Assembly (NCBI GenBank): GCA_022113835.1
Contig: JAILWY010000022.1
Coordinates: forward strand, 4,464,001 to 4,528,000
DNA length: 64,000 nt
Origin: Atopsyche davidsoni
Lineage: Eukaryota; Arthropoda; Insecta; Trichoptera; Hydrobiosidae
Direction: 5' to 3'
Shown here: positions 11,863 to 22,802 of the stretch, piece by piece
How positions within the stretch are numbered: position 1 is the first letter of the stretch
How the letters are laid out: each line of letters begins with the position of its first letter
Notes under the pieces: model-generated
What the model saw: the letters and a program-made list of their open reading frames with translations, nothing else
Databases searched by the model: none
What the model was told of the DNA's origin: nothing
Position numbers and translations under genes: made by a program

Positions 11863-14800
11863 CTGGAAAATACGGCTTAATTCAAATTTTCCATCTCACA
11901 GACCCAATTATAGCCATAATGGGATGCATCCCTATCTAAATAAACTGAGTTCGAATTCTAAGCATCCCACTTTAAGATAGCTGGAAGCCACAATGAGGGT
12001 AAGCGTGCATATATGTGACGTGCAGTAGATCTAATCAGTCCATATAGTTCTATGCATTGAATATAAAACACATTTTAAATATCGCTTCACAACCAAAACA
12101 CTAGAAAATATATTTGCAAAATGCAAATAAGGGCGGCAGTGATGTATTTGAGCGGTAGGTACCTTGACACGCAGCTTCATCTTCTTGGCGTTGGCGACCA
12201 GACCGGTGCAGACCTTCTCCAAAGAGCGCACGTTGCATGACGTGAGGGTGATGCGAATGCGATGGATCAGAGAGGCCTCCGCAGTCGGCTTCTCGAGGTC
12301 CTTGCCACCACCTCCGCCCATGACTGCTGCTGCTGAAGACTGGAACCGAAATTGCACATACGTCAATATTGCAGTCACACAAACAATAAAGATTAATTAG
12401 TATGCCCGAAAACTTAGTAAATAACAGTTTTATATAGAGTTATTTGCTATGCCAGGTTTGCATAAATCATGGTTAAATGATTTACTAGGATAGTTGTCGG
12501 ATCATTATAATTGAGGTTCTCACTGAAGAAAAAAAACTATATGTGAGGAACTTACAGATGAAGATAGTTTTATCAAGACGGCTAGAAGCCTTAAGATCGC
12601 AGCCAGACCTGACGAATGGCTGGTTGTGTTAAGCAGTACGTGTAATACGAACACCAAAATTGAATTGGAGATTTACTTGGCATTTAATTGAGACCTGGTT
12701 TAATAAATGACTTCATATTCACTCAAACACACATTGTTCACACAATACACTTGTACGGCTAAAAATTCAGATATATAGAATATTTGAAAATGCTTATAAT
12801 TAATGGTTTGCAAAAAATCAATACAAGTACACATATACCTCGCTATACGGCCTTTCGCTATAACGGCCCTTTTCAATTATGGCACGTTTTCGATATACGG
12901 CCTAAAATGTTTCGCTATAACGGCCAAAAAAAACTTTTTTTCAATGTTATTTTGTTTACGAGCGTTATTCAGTGTGTGCTCATAGAGCGGCCGGTTTAGA
13001 CTTATCTGTGAGTGTTTTGTGTACATATTTATTACTGATTGTTACACATTAACTGGAAAAATTGGAAATAATTAGGGACATTTTTGGTATGTAAGTACAT
13101 ATGTATGTATGTACAAATTAAAAAACGTGTATTTTTTAATTAACTTATTTTAACTATTGATTATATGGATTGAGGACAAAAACAAACGGCGAATGCCAAT
13201 AAGTCAAATGATTATCCAGAAAAAAGCTTTAAGTATTTTAGAAAATTTGAAGAATCTCCTGAAGATGTCACATTCCAAGCAAGCCGAGGGTGGTTTGAAA
13301 AATTTAAAAATAGATTTAATTAGCATAATTTGAAAATGAAAAGTGAAGCAGCTAGCGACGATGAGGCCGCATTTAAGGAATATTCCAAAATTTTAAAGGG
13401 AATTATTGAAAGAGGTGGCTATAAACCTGCACAAGTGTTTAATGTAGACGAAACAGGGCTTTATTGGAAGCGAATGCCTGATCGCACGTACATTTCAAAA
13501 ACCGAAAAATCTGCACCTGGTTATAAGGTGTCTAAAGAACGATTAACTTTGCTACTTGGTGCAAATGTCGCGGGTGATTTTAAGCTAAAACCACTTTTAA
13601 TATATTTGTCCGAAAATCCAAGGCCTCTTAAAGGACTAAATAAAAATCAATTACCCGTCATATGGAAATCCAACAAGAAAGCTTGCATGACTAAAGCTAC
13701 TTTTGAGGATTGGTTCAAAAATCACTTTTGTACAGAAGTGAAAAAATATTTGCGAGACAATAACTTAACCAACAAGGCTTTGCTAATTTTGGATAATGCA
13801 CCAGGCCATCCTACTTATTTATCCGAGTTATCTGATGATGTCATGATTGAGTACCTTCCGAAAAATACAACAGCTCTGATCCAACCAATGGATTAGGGTG
13901 CAATAGCCACTTTTAAGACATATTACCTACGCCGAAATTTCCGACAACTTATAAGGGAAACCGATGGTAAAGCTTCAATTAAAACATTTTGGAAAAACTA
14001 TAACCAAGGATGTTGTTGACAGCATCAGTGAATCATGGAAGGAATTAAATTAACAACAATGAACCATGTTTGGAAAAAAATATGGCCAGAATGTATAAAA
14101 AGTGTTACATATTTAACAAATTTGGAACCGATCCCATTGAATTTGTATTAGAATAATTGATTCATTACACGGCTTTTCGGTTAGCGGCCAAGTTTCGTGG
14201 AACGTATCTAGGCCGTAAAGGGAGGTATAGGTGTATTAATATAATAAGAGAAAAATATGAATGTTTGCAAATCATCATTACCTAAAATTACATAAAAACA
14301 TTTTACAGCATAGAAGAACCTTCCAGGAACAAAATATTCAATATCGTCAGTGATTGAAAATAACTTTCACAATGTATGTCTCTTCGGAGGGGAAAATACT
14401 TGGCATAACCAAAGTTGCCTAAATAAAAGATAAATACAAATCAAAAAAAAATTTGTAACAATACCATGCCCATCACCATATTATAAACATCATCAAGTCT
14501 GTATTGATAAATCACATGCGTATCGGCCTCTCGCAGCTGGCGATCTAAGTTGAAATATAATTAAAAATAAAAAATAATATTTGACCACTGTCAAGGTCTA
14601 AATATATCCAACCTGTTCTCTGGACTTGAAGTTGGAAATTCGAACATCTTGGTGGTCCTATCCAACAAAGAGAAAAATTGTTATATGCATTATTCTTCAG
14701 GTCAATCTCCAAATTTACCAACTCCGCCAACCCATACAAAACCCTCAAAATATTTTTAATTTATTACTCTGCAGTGAAAATTTAAAAAACTAAATTCATT

Positions 14801-15514
14801 AAATTGAGATGACTTCTGAAACTTATAGTTCACTACCAACGAGAAAGCAGCTGCAACAGATTAATATAATTTATATTATTGAGTATTAAATAACTTGTAT
14901 ATTTATGAAATAGGGTAGCATATTTGGTTTAAAATTACAGCAGCAAAGGGTGTTCGTATACTGTTATAATTAAAAATGTATTGTAATGTAAAGATCGTGC
15001 AAATAAACTATGCCTGCGATACCGCTTTCTACTAAATAAGACTCAAATATTTTTTTTGGTTTACGCTTTGAGAGTTTGTATGGGAAGAAAGCGTATAAGA
15101 GGAGACTTGTGCATCTGTGTACAAATAAGTTATCAAACACTTCTCAATTGATTGAAAAACATAAATTTTTCAAGCATACTGACCTGATTTTAAAATGATG
15201 AATCAAAAGAATACTTAGTTGTCAAATATATATGTAGACTAAACATAAGTACGATTTTAAAATAAAAATACATTGATACATTATAACGCATTAAGTAAAT
15301 AAAATTACATATTTCGCTAAAATAATATTTTTTCATTGTTTTCTAATTGTATCCATAACATAATTAAAGTAAAATTATGATTAAATTAATATGGAGGGAA
15401 CGGTCTAGAGCCCGCCGAGGAATAACACGTGTTTAATAACTTGTTGACAAGGGGCTTTGCACCGTCGTGAAAATTGTCCAAACTCAAAAATATTATAGTA
15501 AACACACTCACCAT
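11656..15514 (-). CDS. RpS20: 40S ribosomal protein S20 (uS10), three exons
   Basis: This encodes small-subunit ribosomal protein uS10, a component of the 40S head. The coding sequence joins, on the minus strand, 15514-15512 (the ATG alone), 12339-12163 (59 codons) and 11862-11656 (68 codons plus TAG), giving 128 residues; animal S20 proteins are about 120. Hallmarks seen are [49 protein letters not shown] and [13 protein letters not shown]. The start ATG is followed directly by a GTGAGT donor, and all joins are phase 0 with canonical GT-AG ends. A second ATG lies at codon 8 (MGGGGG). Oddities are a Gly run near the N terminus, Cys instead of the usual Arg in LTSRN, and a C-terminal Glu (VTIADE). 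The first intron (3.2 kb) holds a Tigger-like element. It is divergent from coracle. Identity is very secure; exon 1 is inferred from splice consensus. Confidence 0.95.
12163..12339 (-). CDS. RpS20: RpS20 exon 2
   Basis: The acceptor GGTTCCAG precedes TCTTCAGCAGC, and the donor is AAG followed by GTACCT. It encodes [18 protein letters not shown] and the [10 protein letters not shown] / SLEKVC segment up to LRVK, exactly 59 codons and phase 0 at both ends. Confidence 0.92.
12830..14233 (+). mobile_element. Tigger/pogo-like (Tc1-mariner superfamily) DNA transposon, defective
   Basis: The element is 1404 bp, flanked by TA on both sides (12828-12829 and 14234-14235), the target duplication of Tc1/mariner elements. 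The left end CACATATACCTCGCTATACG and the reverse complement of the right end agree at 21 of the first 24 positions. Short ATACGGCC motifs recur near both ends. A damaged transposase lies inside on the plus strand, opposite to RpS20 transcription. The size is well below that of full-length Tigger elements, so internal deletion is likely. Confidence 0.88.
13270..14060 (+). pseudogene. Tigger-like transposase, DDE domain, inactivated
   Basis: Transposases of this family cut and rejoin element ends. The longest open piece (13330-13896) covers the DDE domain: VFNVDETG with the first Asp at 13447-13449, [11 protein letters not shown] with the second Asp at 13792-13794, and ALIQPMD with the third at 13891-13893; 32 residues separate the second and third. 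A TAG follows directly, where an amino acid codon is expected, and the same frame continues with [15 protein letters not shown]. Upstream, an [14 protein letters not shown] stretch (CENP-B-type HTH end) is cut by TAG at about 13321. The N-terminal DNA-binding half is mostly lost, so no active protein is expected. The catalytic residues themselves are intact. Confidence 0.85.
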
Positions 15515-15619
15515 GGTTGTATTTTAAGTATACTGGTCGAGATAATCAACTAACAACTGAATTGATCAGCGCTGAACCAGAACACGACCCACGGAGCAAA
15601 GATGCCTGAAGGAAGAGGG
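15512..15619 (-). promoter_or_regulatory. RpS20: RpS20 exon 1 (5' UTR plus ATG) with TOP-like start
   Basis: The minus strand reads into an ATG (15514-15512) immediately before a GTGAGT donor. A pyrimidine tract CCCTCTTCCTTC at 15619-15608 about 100 nt upstream resembles the 5' terminal oligopyrimidine start of ribosomal protein mRNAs, placing transcription start near 15619-15617. In that case translation would be growth-regulated through the TOP motif. The exact start site is inference. Confidence 0.55.
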
Positions 15620-16249
15620 TGAGCTGTCAACTCGGACTACCAGTGACAACTTCAGCACTTTATTTATTTTTATCACAATAAATATAAAAATATTGTACTT
15701 TTAAATTATAAAAATATAAAAAAAAATTATTTAATGTCATTTTATGTTGTATTTTTGCGTATTTTTTTATATATATGTTTTAAAGTGCTTAGCATGACTA
15801 AAATTATGTATGTTTTTTATAAATAAAACTCGAGACTCACAAATAATTTTCCCAGCCAGATATAATTTTGTATTATATGAAGTACGTTTATATTTAATTA
15901 TTGTCAAAAAATTGATAAATATTTATATTTTTTTTATCATACATGCAACATAAAAAATATATAAAATCTGAAAAACTTTAAATGGCAAAAGTTCTATCGC
16001 ATTACATTCACTGTACTTATTTATTTCTTCGCGTTACATAATTTTATTTTTTTAATATTCAATATAATGCTACTATTTTTCAAATATAAAATATTTGTCC
16101 GTTATATCGAGGTTTTGGTGTATCACGAAGTGAATATAATTTTGTGTAGATGTCGTTATTTCCGCAGCGAGTAGAAGTGATAATTTGCGTCGCAAGATGG
16201 TATCGGCGGGCGGAGTCGCGAGCGAGGGCGTGTTGCTTGGGTGTTGTCT
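15620..16249. promoter_or_regulatory. Intergenic region between divergent RpS20 and coracle
   Basis: Only about 0.6-0.7 kb separates the presumed RpS20 start (minus) from the first coracle exon (plus). The left part is extremely AT-rich; the right part (from about 16140) becomes GC-rich with many CpG. No open gene is present, and no TATA box at a convincing position was seen for either gene. Confidence 0.5.
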
Positions 16250-16583
16250 ATAGCACGGCACATCGCATTCCTCTATGTTTACGAATGACGTAATAGCCCA
16301 ACATGGCGACGGCTTGAAGCGCATGTCCGAGCCGAGCTGCGTACCACCGGACTGCTAACCGACTCCGTGCGCGCCGCACCCGCCAGCCAACCGCAAATCC
16401 AACCGTAATCCCGTGCACCTCCGAGTGAATTCGCGAGCCCAGTCGAGCGCCGCTTGCCGAAGACAAGAACTGCGGCCGTGTTTATGTGCCCAACCCTCCT
16501 TTCATACGTGCCCGAAGTGAACAACCAGTGTCCGGTTTATATGCGTTTCTACCCGTGTTTGATGGATTTATTTTGAATCGAAG
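16250..16583 (+). promoter_or_regulatory. cora: coracle promoter and non-coding first exon
   Basis: The block is CpG-rich in otherwise AT-rich DNA and ends in AAG followed by a GTGAGG donor (16584), which fits an untranslated first exon spliced to the ATG exon at 40960. A TGACGTAA CRE-like site at 16285-16292 and an AACATGGCGACGG YY1-like motif just downstream of it lie in the expected core-promoter area. There is no long coding frame leading into the donor. The transcription start is not determined, and alternative first exons inside intron 1 are possible. Confidence 0.5.
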
Positions 16584-17709
16584 GTGAGGATATTTTCATT
16601 ATTGATTGCGAGAGTGCTCGCATTGTTGTTTTTGTGTTATATTTTGTGGCTGGTGCTCACCTCGGCTCCGGGGCAAACCTACTTTTATGTCAGTGGAAAT
16701 ACGTGCGTGACACCGATCTATCTCGGGACTGTTTATCTCTCCGGCGTTCGGTGCGTTTCGTTTATGTTTTCGACACAAATATATTCATTTAAAACGCGGT
16801 GCTTGTGAAGTTATCCCTATCGCCTTTGCTTCAAAAACGACAGTTATCCTCCTCGGGGCGATTTGATTCGCGGTTGGCTTTTTTTTTTGTTGTCGACCGT
16901 TGCTTTTTGAAATTTATTTCTGCAGCCGGTATTTTCAGATATTTGCGATGCGTTGACGATGAGTTTGTTTTAATTTGATGTGTTGCGTCTAAATTTAGGA
17001 AGAAATTGACATGACCGAGGCGGTGATGTCATTATTGTGCGGTCACCTAGGCGTTGGTAACCGGCGTGCCTCGTCCTATGGCGTTAATGTTTTTATACGT
17101 TTGACCTTATTCACCACAACTCGCCAAACGATACCCTAAACTAAAACGCTGTTAAATATATAATAATATATCGCATTTTTTTGCTTATTGCACTTATATT
17201 GAACGTGAAATTGTAACATCCAACAAAAACAAGTATTTCCATATCAGTGCAAGTTTAGGCTGTTGATCATTTATCGATTTCACATTTCCATGTCGTGTTT
17301 CTTTTGCATGCATTTTTCTATTTTTGCACTGAACGTATTTACACGAAGACATATAATTTACGGCCTCGTCAGTTCTATTTCTGTGCAACAGTTCAGAAAT
17401 AAAAATGACTTCATTGTTATTTATCAAAGCTGCAGCAGTCGTTGTTAATTTAATATGACATAACTTGGTTTTCAGAAGTCGGCGACAGTCACAATGTCTC
17501 TTGATAGATAATATTAAATGCGTAATCGACCACAACAATTCAGTCACTCAAAAGTGTATCATTAATTACTAGCATTCTTAATTGTTGTATAATAAATAAA
17601 CACTGATTCATGTATAAAACAAATCAACTCCAAGGGAAGCTTACAATTTAAAAATCATCAATGTGCCTTTGTACGAAAAGGAGGGTCTCCTATTTTTGCT
17701 AATAAGTAA

Positions 17710-17885
17710 AGCTTATTTCAGCTGATTGTCCAAGGAAATGTCGAAGGACTCACATGGATGCGGAATTTACTCCAGTGAAGTCGAGAGTACATCAGAATTA
17801 ATAGGACAGGCCCAGGATAAACGTGTTCAATGAAATGATCACCAACCTCATCTGAGGAGAGGCACTCGAAGAAGAAGAGCATCAA
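17710..17885 (+). pseudogene. RTE-like LINE 3'-end fragment (endonuclease-reverse transcriptase C terminus)
   Basis: The plus strand reads QGNVEG, then WMRNLLQ with a stop in place of an expected Trp, and after a frameshift FNEMITNLI, a stop and GEALEEEEH. This matches the usual C-terminal tail of insect RTE-type polyproteins (QGKVEG, W-L-R-NL, MIANLR followed by basic residues). The same tail-end motif occurs reversed in other copies in the window. It is decayed and truncated. Confidence 0.6.
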
Positions 17886-18151
17886 TCAATTTTCTCTTGC
17901 ACTTAAACTCGGAAGTGGAATATGACCTTTGGGGAATGGAGCCGAGCGAGGGTTCTCTCAGTACATGTTTTTTTATTTATATATTTTAACACTTCTTTTA
18001 ATAGCATTGCTGTCGTGTTTGTATTACACAAGACACATTTTAGTTCCAAGGGCACATCCAGCCCCTTGCGGGATTAGATAATTGAGTTTGCGTCCAGGAC
18101 AATATTAGTCTAGGACCAGGCGGACAATTTGCCTCGATTATCTCAGAACTA

Positions 18152-18260
18152 GAAAGCCCTTTACACACGACGCCACACAACTCGCGACGCCCAATTGCAT
18201 TGTTAAAAAAAAAAAAAAAAAACCGCCAAAATAAAGGGACGCTATTGGCAGTCGCAAAAT
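18152..18260. mobile_element. MITE-like repeat copy 1
   Basis: It begins with AAGCCCTTTACACACGACGC and carries an internal AGGGACGCTATTGGC motif shared with the copy at 27318-27416. A right-hand inverted end is not seen, so it is probably truncated; an A17 run sits inside. Confidence 0.45.
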
Positions 18261-18539
18261 GCTTATTTTCAAGATGCAACAATTATTGCATTTCAATGTG
18301 AAACCATTTTTTAGGTTTTCGCCACTTTAACTAATTTTCGATCTTCAGCTGCATTTTTTTCAAGTCAAAGCAGAGAAGCAAAGCTTCTCGCAAATGCTGT
18401 TTTTTTGGCACAAAACTCGACATAAACAAGAAAAAGTTTCGACATGTGTGTCGACTAAATGTGTCGTTAGCGCCATCTATGTGTGAAACTTAAAAGCGTA
18501 GTTGCGCACCTAGTATATATATATATATATAATTTTTGT

Positions 18540-18850
18540 GAATATTTTGTTGGTGGACTGTCGCCCCCTGGCCAGGTCGGGTCAGCCACCGGCGTGTTAA
18601 ATCATCTCGGCGTGATGTCACCCAATTTGCGGCCCACGCGGATTCTGGTGACACTCCACCCGCTCGTATTATTAGGGATTGCGTATGCCGTGCCGTTACA
18701 TTGTTATGCATTGCTCGGCGGCCGCTATGCGCCAGACTGCGGACCGGCCGATCGACGAGCCGCAGGAGCCCCCTACACGCGCGGCGACGCGACCTGCGAC
18801 TCGCGATCGGCCACTAGCGTAAACCGTCGGACACCAAACCCGCCTTGAAT
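18540..18850. other. CpG-rich block in intron 1
   Basis: About 300 bp are strongly GC- and CpG-rich, including GGCGGCCGC and ACGCGCGGCGACGCG stretches, flanked by (TA)n runs on both sides. The 121-codon plus-strand frame across it has no recognisable domain and runs out of the TA repeat, so I do not call a gene. It could be an enhancer, an alternative promoter or a GC-rich repeat. Confidence 0.4.
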
Positions 18851-20164
18851 ATGCTTCGTTCAATATATATATATATATTTTTAATATTAAATGTTATTTT
18901 CATGTTGAAGAGGTTGCACCCGAAGGCTTTCTAAACACCCCGAGGCGAAATATTTTGTTGTAATTTGTTGTACATTAGGATAGCGTTTTGAGCACTTGTT
19001 ACATTTTTTTTTTTTTTAATAACGGTCAATGTTTCTCGAGTTTTTATAATGATTGTTGGATAAGTTGTATATACGAACGTTAGCTCATCATCTATCATCA
19101 TAATTTTCAGACATGACACGATCCGCTCTCGTATATTCTATATGACAAAATGAGTCATCACAATATTTAACTTATTGACACACAAAAGATGTAAAGTGCA
19201 AGAACATCGTGTATTATAAATTAGAGTGAAAGTGAAACCTTGTCATTTTGTAATATATTAAAATATATATTTATTGAGAGTGTATACAAAAATCTTTTAC
19301 CGTATTGGTATTGAAAATGTACGTTTTCATGTATGAGTAAATACAAAATTGCGTATTGTAATTTATTTATAATTATTGTCATTTTTACAAAAAATGATAA
19401 TTCATGTAAAACTGTCAAAAGAATGAGTAATTTTATGATATCTCTATATTACTCATTTATGACTCAAACTGTGATATCCTTAGTCCAAAATATGCTAGTA
19501 TATTAAATAATATAACGCACTCGAGACAATCGTCATTAGGTAAACGATGAGCTCAACATCAATGGCATGCAATGCATTTCAAATCTTAGCATGCAGTTTC
19601 ATGTACGGATAATTTGACATCTTGAAAAATAGGCAACATATTTTCATAAATTTAAAGGCTTGAATGTATGATTTTTTTTTCTTTAGAGATTGGATTATTT
19701 TATGTGTTTCGTAATCATCATCCAAATCGATGACGTCATGACAATTATCACTGTTATTCGCGAACCAAATATTAGAGTGCATTGCTCAATGGCGAGTTGC
19801 GAAATTACGGGCAAGACTTGGCTGTTGGATTTGGTGTCGAGGTCGGCCCATGGAGTCTGCGAGGGTGCTGGCTCCTCCTTCTCCTCCTCCTCCTCGTGCC
19901 CATGGCTGTGGCCGCGTCGACACATTTTTTTTTATACAAAAAAGGAAGCACTCGATTTAGGGTAATGGCGATCTTGCATTAGAAGAAAAATAAAGTGGAA
20001 AAAAAATTCAAGGTCAAATGTATAACGGTCAGACTTACTACTGCAATTTAGCAAGACGGATATGTTCCAATTAATTTGCATTTACAAATGCATACATAAT
20101 TCATGCCTAAATATTTTTATTTCTATAAATGATTTAAACTTGCACGAGACAATGCGTCAGCGGT

Positions 20165-20890
20165 ATCTGGACTTGGACTGTTAGCATTGAGAGGGTCCAT
20201 GATTATTTTACTTATTTTAAACGGGTCATTGATTTTCGCCAAACCCGCATACAATGTGGCATTGTCTATGTCAATTATTGTGCCATCGTCTATGTCGAAT
20301 GTGTGCCCGAAATGATTTCCGATTTTACACAGAAAGGGAATGCATAATTTGCTTACAATAACTCGATGTGTAGACTTAGACCGTTGGCACTGAGAGGGTC
20401 CAAGATTACTTAAATAATAAATAAATAAATGTTCATGGAACAGGACATTGGTTTTCGACACACTACCGTCGCGTTTTATTTCTTATCCACATATAAAGGG
20501 GCATTGTCTATGTCAATTATTGTCCCATCGTCTATGTCGAATGTGTGGCCGAAGTGTATGCTCGAAATGATTTCCGATTTTACACAGAAAGGGAATGCAT
20601 AATTTGCTTACAATAGCTCGATGTGTAGACATAGACCGTTGGCACTGAGAGGGTCCAAGATTACATAAATAATAAATTAATTAATGTTCATGGAACAGGA
20701 CATTAGTTTTCGATGCACTACCGTCGCGTTCTACTCCTTATCCACATATAAAGTGGCATTATTTATGTCGATTATTGTGCCATCGTCTATGTCGAACGTG
20801 TGCCCGAAATGATTTCCGATTTTACAGAGAAAGCGAATGCATAATTTGCTTACAATAGCTCGATGTGTAGACTTGGACCGTTGGCACTGA
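20165..20890. repeat. Tandem repeat, about three copies of a ~250-bp unit
   Basis: A shared segment starting GCATTGTCTATGTC (or a close variant) begins at 20259, 20501 and 20756, so units are spaced 242 and 255 bp apart. Each is followed by ATTTCCGATTTTACACAG-like sequence, GAATGCATAATTTGCTTAC, GATGTGTAGAC and GTTGGCACTGAG. A partial extra copy of the last part lies at about 20168-20197. Copies differ by point changes and small indels (for example TATGCTC inserted in copy 2). Confidence 0.85.
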
Positions 20891-22539
20891 GCATGGTTTC
20901 CTCTCGGGAAGTATTCTAGTCGGCGCCTCTCCCTGTCTCTGCCGGGAATCAATATCGGAAATGGAGCCGATGCGGGCGAATGGACCATTTTGTTTTTTCA
21001 ATTAGGGTCTGGCAGCTTTTTACGCTCTTGGAATCTCATGCGTGGCGTTTGGATAAACACGCGTCCATCTCGACGCCCACACGACGTGCAACTTGATATA
21101 ATTATTTCTATCAAGTCCTCGGTGTTCTCAATTATTAGGGTTGCAATGCTGTGTATACTCGCGGCGTGCCCACACTCATTTTTTCAAATAGGTATTTATG
21201 TAAATCTATGTACATCTGACTGAGTTTTAAGATGAACTTCCTGCTTTATTTTAATATGTTAATTGTTTAAGAATTAAGTAATCGCGAGTTAGTCCGGGCT
21301 CGGCTAGTAAATAGGTGATTGTGATCCAGGTACTACCTGGTAGCTCTAAATATGATCACCACCAAGTGTAGACTCGATTCAAAAGGGTACTGCACTACAT
21401 AACAGTTTTAATATGACAAAATAGTTTACAATCGGTACAGCTTTGCCGCGTTCCAGCGTCGCCAAGGTCACGTGGCGTCTGCTTGTGCGTGTCGCCCGCG
21501 CGATGGCGGCCCTAATGTATTTCATTCCCATTCTTATGTGATTCACGCGAACTTTTTTTTTTTTAATACAAAGAAAGATGGCGACATTTAGAACTTTTTT
21601 TTCTTTTTTTTTTTTTTTAACGAGTATTGTCGTTTCATTTGATTATACTTTTGTGCTGGCCGGAGTGATTAATGAAATTTCGTCATTTGGATGTTTTTTT
21701 TTTTTTGGTGAAAATAAATTAAGGGGACGAATCAGGTTTTCGCGTTTGCTTATTTAATTATTTTAATTTATGCGGTGTGTTTTTTTGCGACAGGATTTTT
21801 TTTACATATATATCACAAACGACAAGTCCGGTGATGCGAAATGTGAATTCGAATAGTGTATTCGTGACTTAATCTTTTTTGTGCTTTTTTTTTTTAAATT
21901 TAAATTTTAAAAATAATTGTTAATGTAGTCATAAAGGCTTTTTTTATTATAAACTGAAATACTCAAAGTTTTCTGCTAATTTGATGAGAAATACACGTGA
22001 ACAAAGGTACACGAGTAATCGCCTGGGATTTCATCACAAACAAGAAGCGGAGAGTCAGAATATCTCCCGAAGAGTCTACTCGGAAGTGATATGTGCACGT
22101 GCGACCTAAAGAAAACGGACACGTGCCATAATCGAGATCTGACCTCGCCCTACGAAATGTGAAAAATTCTCAGTACCAGATTGATTTTATGCCATCTCGT
22201 AGCATTTGTACGTGTACCAAGAAGATTATCCATTTATGACACTCGTCAAATCTGAACAAGCGTTATTTATTACGTTTATATTAACAAGCGGTCAAATACG
22301 TCACTCGGGATGCACAGTGTGTTTATATTATTCAAAACGCGTGTGAAAATAAATATAGTACACATGACTTGTTTTGTTGTATCTTTCATTGATCAACAGT
22401 GACATAATCTATCATTTAATTAATTTCACTCAAATCGATCTTCGTCATATATAAAATATGTAAAATAAAAAAATTCTATTCAAGTCGTATATGAGAGGGG
22501 ACATGAATTTTATTATTTTATAAATACACGGAGCAAACA

Positions 22540-22802
22540 TCTACTATAATAATAGCCATTGTGTGTTTGTATGTTTGTATGTGTGTATGTTTCGTTTTTC
22601 CGTTCTGTATAGAATATCTTAAAAGATACAACGCTGATTTTTTGCACATAAGTTAAGTAAATTTTTCCGCAGCTATGTGCCGAATTTCAAGACGATAGGA
22701 TAATATTTTCATTCATAAACTTTAAAATATGCTTTAGCGAATTTCAAAACACTATCGCATCGTTCATCAAATACGTCATTTTATGACGGGCTACATTGCT
22801 AG
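22540..22802 (+). mobile_element. Non-autonomous Helitron
   Basis: The 263-bp unit starts with TC (TCTACTATAATAAT) after an A and ends with CTAG before a T, the A/T insertion site of Helitrons. A short hairpin CGTCAT-TTT-ATGACG at 22774-22788 lies 10 nt upstream of the CTAG, as in Helitron 3' ends. The TC-TA-rich start followed by GTTTGTATGTTTG tracts is typical of lepidopteran Helitrons. It encodes no protein. Confidence 0.8.

Larger units (their letters stand above)
12340..15511 (-). other. RpS20: RpS20 intron 1
   Basis: The interval lies between the donor GTGAGT (15506-15511) and the acceptor CAG at 12340-12342. It is AT-rich and carries the Tigger-like element at 12830-14233. The remaining intron sequence (12345-12828 and 14236-15505) shows no further gene; a 67-codon minus-strand frame at 14545-14748 is not supported. 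Confidence 0.8.

Noticed and set aside
13330..13896. 188-codon ORF as a functional host gene
   Set aside because: It is the DDE part of a Tigger-like transposase with stops on both sides and terminal repeats around it, so it is a dead mobile-element gene.
17194..17547. 117-codon minus-strand ORF near the coracle first exon
   Set aside because: It has no domain or splice context and lies in AT-rich DNA with overlapping plus-strand frames; chance is the simplest explanation.
20165..20890. CRISPR-like array
   Set aside because: Units are about 250 bp, diverged and directly adjacent without spacers, and the genome is eukaryotic.
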